From: Rubrivivax sp.
GTDB taxonomy: Bacteria; Pseudomonadota; Gammaproteobacteria; Burkholderiales; Burkholderiaceae_C
NCBI GenBank assembly: GCA_020851615.1
Contig: JADZCL010000386.1
Coordinates: 1-7,973, forward strand
Length of the DNA stretch: 7,973 nucleotides
Reading direction: 5' to 3'
The notes beneath the pieces were generated by a model. It was not told the DNA's origin, made no database searches, and saw nothing but the letters and a program-made list of their open reading frames with translations. The position numbers and the translations under genes were made by a program. Positions 1 through 6,828 of the stretch are shown here, piece by piece. Numbering within the stretch: the first letter of the stretch is position 1; each line of letters starts with the position of its first letter.

Positions 1-486
1 CGGCAGCGGCACCTCTGGCCCGGCCTCTTCACCAGCCGCATCGGCGCCGCACGCAACGCCTACGACGCCGCCGAGGTCCTGGCGCAGGTCGCCCTCACCC
101 GCCATGCCGGCGCCGCTGCCGACGGCCACCTGCACTTCAGCATGGCGGCCCTGCTGCAGGACCGCGATGGCGTCGCCACGCGCCTGCGCGGCGGCCCCTA
201 TGCCGAGCCGGCATTGACTCCGGCCACCCCCTGGCTGGCCGAACCACCCCCGCAGGCTCCCCTGTTCGACTGGTCGGCGACGCGGCGCGAACTCACGCTG
301 CATCCGGGCGCAGGACCGCCACTGCGTCAGGCCGTGCTCTGGACGCGGGCGGGCGGCCACTGGCACTGGCAGGCGCTGCCGCTGCCGCAGACCCGCCGCG
401 TGCAACTGGCCGACCCCATCGCGTCCGCCTGGCTCGTGGGCATCGGCCGCAGCCGGCTCGCCAGCGCGGCACGGCGGGTGTTCTGA
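1..486 (+). CDS. YddW/DigH-like family 10 glycosyl hydrolase, C-terminal part (5' end outside window)
   Basis: The reading frame is open from the first base to a TGA at 484-486, so 161 C-terminal residues of a longer protein are visible. The segment around residues 40-80 (HLHFSMAAL, then LRGGPYAEPALTPATPWL) resembles the end of the TIM-barrel in the glycosyl-hydrolase-like 10 (DUF187) family, where a 'hFS...L' strand is followed by 'Y..PAL.P..PWL'. The last 75 or so residues look like a small beta-sandwich (FN3-like) tail, which these proteins often carry. The best studied relative, E. coli DigH (YddW), is an outer-membrane lipoprotein that cleaves denuded peptidoglycan glycan strands. The catalytic region and any signal peptide lie outside the window, so activity and location cannot be read here. 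The internal ATG at 142 is in the middle of the conserved motif and is not a start. The family call is from recognition of a partial sequence. Confidence 0.72.
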   Translation, partial: RQRHLWPGLFTSRIGAARNAYDAAEVLAQVALTRHAGAAADGHLHFSMAALLQDRDGVATRLRGGPYAEPALTPATPWLAEPPPQAPLFDWSATRRELTLHPGAGPPLRQAVLWTRAGGHWHWQALPLPQTRRVQLADPIASAWLVGIGRSRLASAARRVF

Positions 487-488
487 GC

Positions 489-548
489 ATGGACCTCGGC
501 GACCAGGCAGCGATCCTTTCACGGCCGCACCGCGAGACGCCAAGGTGA
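489..548 (+). other. Possible 19-codon leader ORF coupled to the P-type ATPase
   Basis: An ATG two bases after the hydrolase stop opens a 19-residue frame (starting MDLGDQAAIL) whose TGA at 546-548 overlaps the GTG start of the ATPase at 545-547. The ATPase start has no clear Shine-Dalgarno, so ribosomes ending on this small frame could restart there. This 58-bp interval holds nothing else I can recognise. A frame this short arises easily by chance in such DNA, so it is listed as a possibility only. Confidence 0.2.
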
Positions 549-3349
549 CCCCGACCCCAGGCACCGACCCATCCACCACCGCGGCCAGCGCCGTGGCCCA
601 GGCGCTGGGCACCGACCCCGAACGCGGCCTGAGTGCCGACGAAGCGGCACGCCGCCTGGCCAGCGACGGCCCCAACGCACTGCGCGCGGCAGCGGGCGCA
701 CCCCCCTGGCGGCGGCTGCTGGCGCAGTTCCATGACACGCTGGTCTACCTGCTGCTGGCGGCCATCGTGATCGCGCTGGCGTCCTGGGTCGTCGAGGGCC
801 GCCCGGGTTGGCCGGTGGACGCGGTCGTGATCGCGGCCGTGGTGCTCATCAACGCGCTCCTGGGCACCATGCAGCAAGCCAAGGCCGAGAACGCACTGGC
901 GGCCCTGGCGCGCCTGACGGCGACCACCTCCTCGGTGCTGCGCGACGGCCAGATGCAGCGCGTGGCGAGCAGCACACTGGTGCGCGGTGATCTGCTGGTG
1001 CTGGGCGAAGGCGACGCCGTCGGCGCCGATGCACGCCTGCTGCGCTGCGCCACCCTGCGGGTGCAGGAGGCCTCGCTCACCGGCGAGAGCGAAACGGTGC
1101 TCAAGGACCCGCGCAGCCTGCCGGGCCCCACCGCGCTGGGCGACCGCCTGAACATGGTCTTCAAGGGCACGGCGGTGGCACAGGGCAGCGGCCACGCCAT
1201 CGTCACCGCCACCGGCATGGCCACCGAGGTCGGTGGCATCGCCCGCCTGCTCGAAGCCACCGCACAGCCGCCTACGCCGCTGCAGTTGGAGGTGGGGCGG
1301 ATCAGCCGAACGCTGGGCCTGGCGGTGGTGGTCATCGCGCTGCTGGTGGTGGGCACCATCGTGCTGCTGACGGACATCCACACCACCGCCAACCTCGTCA
1401 CCGTCCTGCTGCTGGGCGTGTCGCTGGCCGTCGCCGCCGTGCCCGAGGGGCTGCCGGCCATCCTCTCGGTCGTGCTCGCGCTGGGCGTGCAGCGCATGGC
1501 AACGCAGCGGGCCATCGTCAAGCAGCTGTCGTCGGTGGAGACGCTGGGCTGTGCCTCGGTCATCTGCTCCGACAAGACCGGCACGCTGACGCGCTCCCAG
1601 ATGACCATCCAGCGCGTGATCACCGCCTCTGGCGACGCGCAGGTCACCGGCGCGGGCTACGCGCCGCAGGGCCGCGTCGAGCACGAGGGCCAGGCGCTCA
1701 CATCCGGGCCGCTGCATGGCGAGCTGATCGTCCTGCTCAGCGGCGGCAGCCTCGCCAGCAACGCCGTCCTGCAACAGGGCAGCGACGGTGCATGGACGAT
1801 CCAGGGTGACCCGACCGAGGCCGCCTTCCTGGTGGCCGAGCGCAAGCTCGGCGCGACCCCGCGACGCCTGCGACGCTTCGAGCGCGTCGCCGAGATCCCG
1901 TTCAGCTCCGAGCGCAAGCTGATGTCGGCCCTCGTGCGCGACCACGAACAGGGCGACGCACTGGTGTTGATCACCAAGGGCGCCCCCGACGTCCTGATGG
2001 CCCGCTGCACGCGGGTGCGCGTGGGCCCCATGGTGCTGCCCTTCGACGACGCCCGGCGCGCCGACGCCGCCGCCGGCGTCGAACGCCTTGCCGGCGACGC
2101 GCTGCGCACGCTGGCGGTGGCCTACCGGCCGCTGGGCGACGGGGAAGCGGCCGATGTGTCGCAGCACGCCGAGCTGGAGCATGGGCTGATCTTCGTCGGC
2201 ACGGTGGGCATCATCGACCCGCCACGCGCGGAGGCGGGCGTCGCCATCGGCGAGGCCCGCCGCGCGGGCATCCGCGTGATGATGATCACCGGGGACCATC
2301 CGCGCACCGCCGCGCGCATCGCCGCAGACCTGGGCATCGTCGAGCCGGGGGCCAGAGTGCTCACGGGCACCGACCTTGACGCGCTCGACGCCCGCGCCTT
2401 CGCCCGCGCGGTGCGCGAGACCTCGGTCTACGCGCGCGTGTCACCGGCGCACAAGCTGCGCATCGTCCACGCCCTGCAGGACGCGGGCGAGGTGGTGGCG
2501 ATGACGGGTGACGGCGTCAACGACGCGCCCGCGCTCCGGGCCGCCAACATCGGCATCGCCATGGGCGTCACCGGCACCGAGGTCGCCAAGCAGGCGGCGA
2601 AGATGATCCTCGCCGACGACAACTTCGCCACCATCGTCGAAGCGGTGCGCGAGGGCCGCGGCATCTTCGACAACATCCGCAAGTTCCTGCGCTACCTGCT
2701 GTCGTCCAACATGGGCGAAGTGCTGACCGTGTTCCTGGGCGTGGTGGGCGCGGGGGTGATCGGCCTGGCCAGTGCCGACCACGCCGTGGTCCTGCCGCTG
2801 CTTGCCACGCAGGTCCTGTGGATCAACCTCATCACCGATTCGGGCCCGGCGCTGGCCATGGGCGTGGATCCGGCCACCGATGACGTGATGGCACGCCGGC
2901 CGCGGCGCCTGAACGAGCGGGCGATCGACGCACGGATGGGGTGGGGGGTGGTCGAGATCGGGCTGGTCATGGCCGTGGCCACGCTGCTGACCATCGACCT
3001 GTATCTGCCCGGCGGGCTGATCGAAGGCGAGCGCAGCCTGCAGAACGCGCGCACCGCGGGCTTCACGGTGCTGGTATTCGCGCAGTTGTTCAACTGCTTC
3101 AACGCCCGCTCGGAAACCCGCAGCGCCTTCCACGACTTCTTCGTCAACCGCTGGCTGTGGGGTGCGATCGCGCTGTCCGTGCTGCTGCAGGTGGCGGTGG
3201 TGCATGTCGGACTCCTGAACCTGGCCTTCGACACCGTGCCGCTGAGCCCGGACCAATGGGCGCTGTGCGTGGTGATGGGCAGTGTCGTGCTGTGGGCCGG
3301 TGAGCTGCGCAAGCTCCTCCTGCGCAGCCGCCGCGCCGGTTGGCGCTGA
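545..3349 (+). CDS. P-type II cation-transporting ATPase (Ca2+-ATPase-like)
   Basis: A 934-residue integral inner-membrane pump that should couple ATP hydrolysis to cation movement. All core signatures are present: actuator-loop TGES at 179-182, PEGLP in M4 at 300-304, phosphorylated Asp343 in CSDKTGTLT, nucleotide-binding KGAPD from Lys478, TGD at 582-584 and TGDGVND at 654-660. Ten membrane segments can be placed: M1 ~66-83, M2 ~91-110, M3 ~257-275, M4 ~283-312, M5 ~715-740, M6 ~748-770, M7 ~799-820, M8 ~840-858, M9 ~871-893 and M10 ~904-921. Ion-site residues match SERCA in M4 (Glu301), M5 (Asn722, Glu725) and M6 (Asn761, Thr764, Asp765). The M8 position equivalent to SERCA Glu908 is Gln847. 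The N-terminus has the usual cation-ATPase domain (GLSADEAARRLASDGPNAL). Start: a GTG overlapping a short upstream frame; I see no other start upstream in frame, and the next GTG (residue 17) would remove conserved N-terminal sequence. Ca2+ is the likeliest substrate, but Mg2+, Mn2+ or Na+ cannot be excluded. It is the one gene here without an obvious cell-wall role. Confidence 0.95.
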   Translation: MTPTPGTDPSTTAASAVAQALGTDPERGLSADEAARRLASDGPNALRAAAGAPPWRRLLAQFHDTLVYLLLAAIVIALASWVVEGRPGWPVDAVVIAAVVLINALLGTMQQAKAENALAALARLTATTSSVLRDGQMQRVASSTLVRGDLLVLGEGDAVGADARLLRCATLRVQEASLTGESETVLKDPRSLPGPTALGDRLNMVFKGTAVAQGSGHAIVTATGMATEVGGIARLLEATAQPPTPLQLEVGRISRTLGLAVVVIALLVVGTIVLLTDIHTTANLVTVLLLGVSLAVAAVPEGLPAILSVVLALGVQRMATQRAIVKQLSSVETLGCASVICSDKTGTLTRSQMTIQRVITASGDAQVTGAGYAPQGRVEHEGQALTSGPLHGELIVLLSGGSLASNAVLQQGSDGAWTIQGDPTEAAFLVAERKLGATPRRLRRFERVAEIPFSSERKLMSALVRDHEQGDALVLITKGAPDVLMARCTRVRVGPMVLPFDDARRADAAAGVERLAGDALRTLAVAYRPLGDGEAADVSQHAELEHGLIFVGTVGIIDPPRAEAGVAIGEARRAGIRVMMITGDHPRTAARIAADLGIVEPGARVLTGTDLDALDARAFARAVRETSVYARVSPAHKLRIVHALQDAGEVVAMTGDGVNDAPALRAANIGIAMGVTGTEVAKQAAKMILADDNFATIVEAVREGRGIFDNIRKFLRYLLSSNMGEVLTVFLGVVGAGVIGLASADHAVVLPLLATQVLWINLITDSGPALAMGVDPATDDVMARRPRRLNERAIDARMGWGVVEIGLVMAVATLLTIDLYLPGGLIEGERSLQNARTAGFTVLVFAQLFNCFNARSETRSAFHDFFVNRWLWGAIALSVLLQVAVVHVGLLNLAFDTVPLSPDQWALCVVMGSVVLWAGELRKLLLRSRRAGWR

Positions 3350-3489
3350 CGCGGCCAGGCAGGGGCCCGCAGTCGCAGCCCCGCCAGCTTCGCATTCCCC
3401 CGGGTTATGGGTGCGCTGCAAGCTTTCATTGGCCGCGGCGAGTTGCAGTGCCTAACCTGCCGCAGCCTCGACGGGGCAGGAGGGGGCGC
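3350..3489 (+). other. Intergenic spacer with weak hairpin and weak promoter candidate
   Basis: This 140-bp gap separates the ATPase stop from the kinase start. Just after the stop, 3358-3366 can pair with 3378-3385 (GGC-a-GGGGC against GCCCCGCC, 8 pairs with one bulged A, 11-base loop). No T-run follows, so it is not a clear intrinsic terminator. The middle part (about 3420-3460) is less GC-rich than its surroundings. It holds a poor promoter candidate: TTGGCC at 3429-3434, then 18 bases, then TAACCT at 3453-3458. A separate promoter for the kinase gene is plausible because of the gap length, but the hexamers are weak. Confidence 0.3.
3478..3483 (+). promoter_or_regulatory. Strong Shine-Dalgarno AGGAGG for the TTG-started kinase
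   Basis: AGGAGG lies six bases before TTG at 3490-3492. This near-perfect site decides the start of the kinase gene. The longer in-frame alternative begins at a TTG at 3340, inside the end of the ATPase gene, and would add a low-complexity Arg/Pro-rich stretch before the conserved LGIDAGGTRTRWAL motif. Confidence 0.8.
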
Positions 3490-4440
3490 TTGAAGAAACG
3501 GCAGCGCGAGGGCGCAACGGCAGAGCTGGGGCTGGGGATCGATGCCGGCGGCACGCGCACGCGCTGGGCGCTGGCTTCGGGCACCGGCGAGCTGGTGGCC
3601 GAGGGCTGCCGGCCGGGGCTCAGTGCCCTGCAGGCGTCGACCCGCGCGGGCCAGCAGGCGCTGCGCGAGGCGCTCGCGGCGTTGGCTGCCGAGGTGCTGG
3701 CCGCGGGCCGCCCGGCGCGCGTGCACGCCGGGATCACCGGCTGGGGCGGCACCGCCCAGCCGCTGTGCGGACTGATCGCTGCACCGCTGGCCCTGCCGCT
3801 GCAGGCGGTGACGCTGACGACCGACATCGAGATCGCCTGCCTGGATGTCTTTGCCCCCGGCGAGGGCTACCTGCTCCATGCCGGCACCGGATCGATCGCC
3901 GCGCATGTCGACGTGCACGGCGCGCTGCATCGTGCGGGCGGCCACGGCGGCATCGTCGACGATGCAGGCAGCGGCTTCTGGATCGCCCGCCGCGCCCTGC
4001 GCCTGATCTGGCGCCGCGAGGATGAAGAGCCCGGCGCCTGGCGGCACTCGCCGCTGGCGCGCGAGGTTTTCGAGCACATCGGCGGCAGCCACTGGGACGA
4101 CAGCCGTGCCTTCGTCTACGGGGCCGAGCGGGGCGAAGTCGGCAAGCTGGCGCTGGCCGTTGCCGCCGCGGCCAGTACCGACCCGGTGGCGCTGCAACTG
4201 CTGCAGGAGGCCGGGCGCGAACTGGGGCGGCTGGCACAGATCCTCGTGCAGCGCCTGGGGCCGCGGCCGGTGGCGCTGGCCGGGCGCGTCTTCGAGCTCC
4301 ATCCGGCCATCGAACAGGCCTGCCGGGCCGTGCTGCCGGCGGGGTTGCCGGTCCAGCCGCGCGCCAGCCACGGGCAGCGCACGGCAGCCCGCATCGCCGC
4401 ACGCGCACACACGGCCGCAGGTGCAGCAGCCCGCGCATGA
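3490..4440 (+). CDS. BadF/BadG/BcrA/BcrD-family sugar kinase (N-acetylglucosamine/MurNAc kinase-like)
   Basis: A 316-residue cytoplasmic protein of the ASKHA (actin/hexokinase-like) fold. Phosphate-1 motif: GIDAGGTRTRWAL at 16-28, with Asp18 as the likely metal/phosphate ligand. Phosphate-2 motif: HAGTGSIA at 130-137. It is followed by GGHGGIVDDAGSGFWIARRAL from residue 150, typical of eukaryotic-type N-acetylglucosamine kinases and of clostridial MurK. The C-terminal ATP-binding strand reads PVALAGRVF (260-268), where relatives usually have Gly-Gly, so the second Gly is Arg here. Its length fits a single-subunit kinase; it lacks the Fe-S ligands expected of the benzoyl-CoA reductase members, and no partner subunits are nearby. 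The stop overlaps the amidase start by ATGA, so the two are probably translated together. This context favours phosphorylation of a peptidoglycan-derived amino sugar (GlcNAc, MurNAc or anhydro-MurNAc). The substrate is inference; the family is clear. Confidence 0.85.
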   Translation: MKKRQREGATAELGLGIDAGGTRTRWALASGTGELVAEGCRPGLSALQASTRAGQQALREALAALAAEVLAAGRPARVHAGITGWGGTAQPLCGLIAAPLALPLQAVTLTTDIEIACLDVFAPGEGYLLHAGTGSIAAHVDVHGALHRAGGHGGIVDDAGSGFWIARRALRLIWRREDEEPGAWRHSPLAREVFEHIGGSHWDDSRAFVYGAERGEVGKLALAVAAAASTDPVALQLLQEAGRELGRLAQILVQRLGPRPVALAGRVFELHPAIEQACRAVLPAGLPVQPRASHGQRTAARIAARAHTAAGAAARA

Positions 4441-5225
4441 TCGAGCGACGCCGCACGCTGCTCACCGCCGCTGCAGCGCTGCTGGCAGGCTGCGGCGGGC
4501 CGCGCGTGGACACGCGCTTCCCGGCCATCAGCCAGGGCCCGCGCGTGGATCTGCTCGTCATCCACTACACGGTGCTGGACTTCGCCGACTCGCTGCGCGT
4601 GCTCACGCAGCAGGTCGTCAGCAGCCACTACCTGGTCGACGTCGACCCGCCGACCATCTACCGCCTGGTGCCCGAGGAGCGACGCGCCAACCATGCCGGC
4701 GTCAGCGCCTGGGCCGGCCGGGTGCTCGTCAACATGTCGTCCATCGGCATCGAGATCGTCAACCCCGGGCGCATCCGCACGCCCACCGGCGAGCACTACG
4801 CGCCCTTCCCGCCCGCGCAGATCGACGCCGTGATCACGCTCGTGCGCGACATCGTCACGCGCTGGGGCATTCCCAAGGACCGCGTGGTCGGCCACGCCGA
4901 TGTCGCCCCCGGCCGCAAGCAGGACCCCGGCCCGATGTTCCCCTGGAAGCGGCTGGCCGATGCCGGGCTTGCGCTGTGGTTCGACGAGGCCCTTGCCGAC
5001 GAGCTGCGCCCGCGCTTCGAGGCGGCGCTGCCGCCGCTGCCCTGGTTCCGCCTGCGTCTGGCGCAACTCGGCTATCCGGTACCCGGCGCACCAGCCGATG
5101 AGCTCCTGGATGCGCCCACCCGCGACGTGCTGGTCTCGTTCCAGATGCGCTTTCGTCCCGCCACCTACGACGGCACGCCCGATGCGCAGACGGCCGCCAT
5201 CCTCGCGGCGCTGACGCAGCCCTGA
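4437..5225 (+). CDS. AmiD/AmpD-like N-acetylmuramoyl-L-alanine amidase, probable lipoprotein
   Basis: A 262-residue zinc amidase that should cleave the bond between MurNAc (or anhydroMurNAc) and L-Ala of the stem peptide. The N-terminus has basic residues 4-6, a short hydrophobic stretch and a lipobox LLAGC with Cys19, so the mature protein is probably lipid-anchored outside the cytoplasm. The amidase_2 domain spans about 36-180: His43 in LVIHYT, Glu106 in SIGIEIVN, His153 in VVGHADVAPG and Asp163 in KQDPGPMFPW match the zinc and catalytic positions of E. coli AmiD/AmpD. A C-terminal peptidoglycan-binding (PG_binding_1-like) domain follows at about 195-262 (LRLAQLGY ... LVSFQMRF ... DAQTAAIL). 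Length and domain order match AmiD better than cytoplasmic AmpD. The ATG overlaps the kinase stop (ATGA) and no good Shine-Dalgarno precedes it, pointing to translational coupling. A one-domain AmpD is ruled out by the lipobox and the binding domain. Confidence 0.9.
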   Translation: MIERRRTLLTAAAALLAGCGGPRVDTRFPAISQGPRVDLLVIHYTVLDFADSLRVLTQQVVSSHYLVDVDPPTIYRLVPEERRANHAGVSAWAGRVLVNMSSIGIEIVNPGRIRTPTGEHYAPFPPAQIDAVITLVRDIVTRWGIPKDRVVGHADVAPGRKQDPGPMFPWKRLADAGLALWFDEALADELRPRFEAALPPLPWFRLRLAQLGYPVPGAPADELLDAPTRDVLVSFQMRFRPATYDGTPDAQTAAILAALTQP

Positions 5226-5257
5226 GCGAGCTGCCACGGCGGGGAAGGGACGCGGGT

Positions 5258-5272
5258 GCATTCGTAGAATGC
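5258..5272 (+). promoter_or_regulatory. Perfect dyad, candidate LysR-type operator upstream of the LysR gene
   Basis: GCATTC-GTA-GAATGC is a perfect inverted repeat with 6-bp arms around a 3-base centre. It ends 21 bases before the regulator's ATG. Counting from T5257, T-N11-A is satisfied with A5269, the loose consensus of LysR-type sites. The outer bases (GCGGG at 5252-5256, CCCGC at 5272-5276) extend the symmetry if a 2-base shift is allowed. It covers the -10-like hexamer, so binding here would affect transcription of the LysR-dipeptidase pair. The assignment is from symmetry and position only. Confidence 0.45.
5265..5270 (+). promoter_or_regulatory. Candidate -10 element (TAGAAT) for the LysR-dipeptidase pair
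   Basis: TAGAAT matches sigma-70 TATAAT at five of six positions and stands 23 bases before the ATG at 5294. It would give an untranslated leader of only about 17 bases. No convincing -35 hexamer is seen about 17 bases upstream (the region reads GGGGAAGGGA), which would fit a promoter that needs an activator. The leader has no clear Shine-Dalgarno. Confidence 0.4.
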
Positions 5273-5293
5273 CCGCACCGCTTCCGACCCGCC

Positions 5294-6193
5294 ATGCGCC
5301 TGCGCCACATCGAAGTCTTTCACGCCGTCATGCAGGCCGGCACGATCAGCGGCGCGGCGCAGATGCTGCACATCTCGCAACCCGCGGTGACCAAGGTGCT
5401 GCAGCACTGCGAGCTGCAGCTGGGGTTGCCGCTGTTCGAGCGCATCCGCGGCAAGCTCTACCCGCGCCCGGAGGCGCAGCGCCTGTTCGAGGAGACCGAG
5501 AAGCTCACGCGCGACCTGGCCGGCATCCGCCGCCTGGCCGCCTCGCTCAAGCGCCAGTCGGTCGAGACCGTGCGCCTGCTGGCCACGCCGTCGCTGGCCT
5601 TCAGCGTGCTGCCGCCGGCGCTGGCTGCCTGGCGCGGGCGGTTTGCGCAGACGCAGTGCGAGCTGGCCACGCAGTCCTTCGGTGCGCTGGTCGACGCCCT
5701 GCGCCTGTCCGAGGCCGACTGCGCCCTCGCGCTGCACGACCCGCGCCACCCGGGCATCGTCGCCGAGCCGCTGGCCGAAGGGCCGCTGCTGGCACTGGCC
5801 GCCGCAGGCACATGGGGTGCGGCCAAATGCGGACAGCCCATCACGATCGACGCCCTGCCGCCGGACCTGATCGGCCTCTCCCCGGGCGACCCGCTGGGCG
5901 TGCGCGTGGCCGAGGCCTTCGAAGCCGCCGACCGCGCACCGGTCTTTCGCACAGTCGTGCAGACCTACGGACTGGCGCGCGCGCTCGTCGAGGCCGGCGG
6001 CGGCGTCGCGCTCGTCGACCCCTTCAGCGCGGCCCTGCCGTCGCCGCAAGGCCTCGAGCGCCGGCCGCTGGCACCCCCGCTGCCGGTACGGCTGTACATG
6101 CTGAGCGCCAGCCAGGCGCCGCTGTCGCATGCCGCGCGCGCCCTCGTCGACAGCGTGGGCGCCTCCGCACGGCTCGCCCTGCAGACGCCATGA
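5294..6193 (+). CDS. LysR-family transcriptional regulator
   Basis: A 299-residue cytoplasmic DNA-binding regulator of standard LTTR length. The winged helix-turn-helix occupies about 1-60: HIEVFHAVMQAGTISGAAQML, then HISQPAVTKVLQHCELQLGLPLFER, with the HTH at roughly 18-37. A linker helix follows at about 60-88, then the periplasmic-binding-protein-like effector domain at about 90-295. The first 50 residues resemble the OccR/NocR-like group of LTTRs, but the effector cannot be read from sequence. The ATG gives the conserved N-terminus; a longer in-frame reading is not needed. Its stop overlaps the dipeptidase ATG (ATGA), so regulator and enzyme form one transcription and translation unit, an unusual arrangement for LTTRs, which more often face their target divergently. 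It probably controls itself through the dyad upstream and may control the neighbouring wall-salvage genes. Confidence 0.95.
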   Translation: MRLRHIEVFHAVMQAGTISGAAQMLHISQPAVTKVLQHCELQLGLPLFERIRGKLYPRPEAQRLFEETEKLTRDLAGIRRLAASLKRQSVETVRLLATPSLAFSVLPPALAAWRGRFAQTQCELATQSFGALVDALRLSEADCALALHDPRHPGIVAEPLAEGPLLALAAAGTWGAAKCGQPITIDALPPDLIGLSPGDPLGVRVAEAFEAADRAPVFRTVVQTYGLARALVEAGGGVALVDPFSAALPSPQGLERRPLAPPLPVRLYMLSASQAPLSHAARALVDSVGASARLALQTP

Positions 6194-6828
6194 AGCCCGC
6201 ACCGCCGCTGCCCGCAAGCGCCACGACGATCGCCATCGACGCGCTGCAGGCCGACCCCGACTACCTGCACCTGCGCCAGTTGCCGGGGCTGCTGATCGAC
6301 CTGCGCTACGCCAGCCCGCGCAACCTGCTGGGGCGCGACGTCTACACCCCGCACGACTGCGCATGGCTGCACGTGCGGGCCGCAGCGGCCCTGCAGCGCG
6401 CCGCCGCCTGGCTGGCGCACACGCAACCGCAGCTGCGTCTGCTGGTGCTCGATGCGGCCCGGCCGCAGCGCGTGCAGGAGCTGTTCTGGGCGCTGGTGCA
6501 GGGCACGCCGATGCAGCCCTACTTCGCGCCCCCCGAGCGCGGCTCGATCCACTCCTTCGGCATGGCGGTGGACCTCACGCTGGCCGACGCGCAGGGCCGC
6601 GAACTCGACCTTGGCACGCCCTTCGACGACACCACCGAGCGCGCGCACCCGGCCCTGGAGCACGCGCACGCCGCCGCCGGCCTGCTGAGCCAGGCGCAAC
6701 TCGCCCGCCGCCGTCTGCTGCGCACCGCCATGCTGCACGGCGGCTTTGCGCCCATCGCCACCGAATGGTGGCATTTCGACTGCGGCGACCGCGACCAGGT
6801 GCGGCGCGAACTGCGGCGCATCGTCTGA
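6190..6828 (+). CDS. ddpX: D-alanyl-D-alanine dipeptidase (VanX/DdpX family, peptidase M15D)
   Basis: A 212-residue zinc dipeptidase that should hydrolyse free D-Ala-D-Ala to two D-Ala. The VanX signatures are intact: DAARPQR with Arg91 (equivalent to VanX Arg71, transition-state stabilisation), SIHSFGMAVD with zinc ligands His121 and Asp128, and EWWH with catalytic Glu192 and zinc ligand His195. The length is close to VanX (202 residues). There is no signal peptide (it begins MKPAPPLPAS), so it acts in the cytoplasm. The ATG overlaps the LysR stop. No vanH, vanA/B-type ligase or vanRS genes are present, so it fits the chromosomal DdpX type, which uses D-Ala-D-Ala as a carbon/nitrogen source or recycles it, rather than glycopeptide resistance. 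The 3' end abuts the dacB stop on the other strand with no gap. Confidence 0.93.
   Translation: MKPAPPLPASATTIAIDALQADPDYLHLRQLPGLLIDLRYASPRNLLGRDVYTPHDCAWLHVRAAAALQRAAAWLAHTQPQLRLLVLDAARPQRVQELFWALVQGTPMQPYFAPPERGSIHSFGMAVDLTLADAQGRELDLGTPFDDTTERAHPALEHAHAAAGLLSQAQLARRRLLRTAMLHGGFAPIATEWWHFDCGDRDQVRRELRRIV

Noticed and set aside
293..2299. Very long open frame on the minus strand across the hydrolase end and ATPase
   Set aside because: It is antisense to a certain P-type ATPase. Its product is rich in His, Gln, Arg and Ala with no domain pattern, typical of shadow frames in high-GC DNA.
3358..3385. Intrinsic terminator after the ATPase
   Set aside because: The stem is GC-rich but bulged, with a long loop and no following T-run; kept only as a weak hairpin in the spacer entry.
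3340..3489. Longer kinase start at the TTG at 3340
   Set aside because: It would overlap the ATPase and add an Arg/Pro-rich stretch unlike the family, while AGGAGG stands six bases before the TTG at 3490.
2692..4410. 572-codon minus-strand frame across the ATPase end and kinase
   Set aside because: Antisense to two genes with clear motifs; low-complexity composition and no recognisable domain.
5269..6189. Extension of the dipeptidase frame upstream through the LysR gene
   Set aside because: The upstream 307 codons are an out-of-frame reading of the LysR gene. The ATG at 6190 gives the normal VanX length.
6190..6828. Vancomycin-resistance cassette
   Set aside because: Only the VanX-like gene is present; there is no vanH, van ligase or vanRS in the window, and the flanks encode general wall-turnover enzymes.
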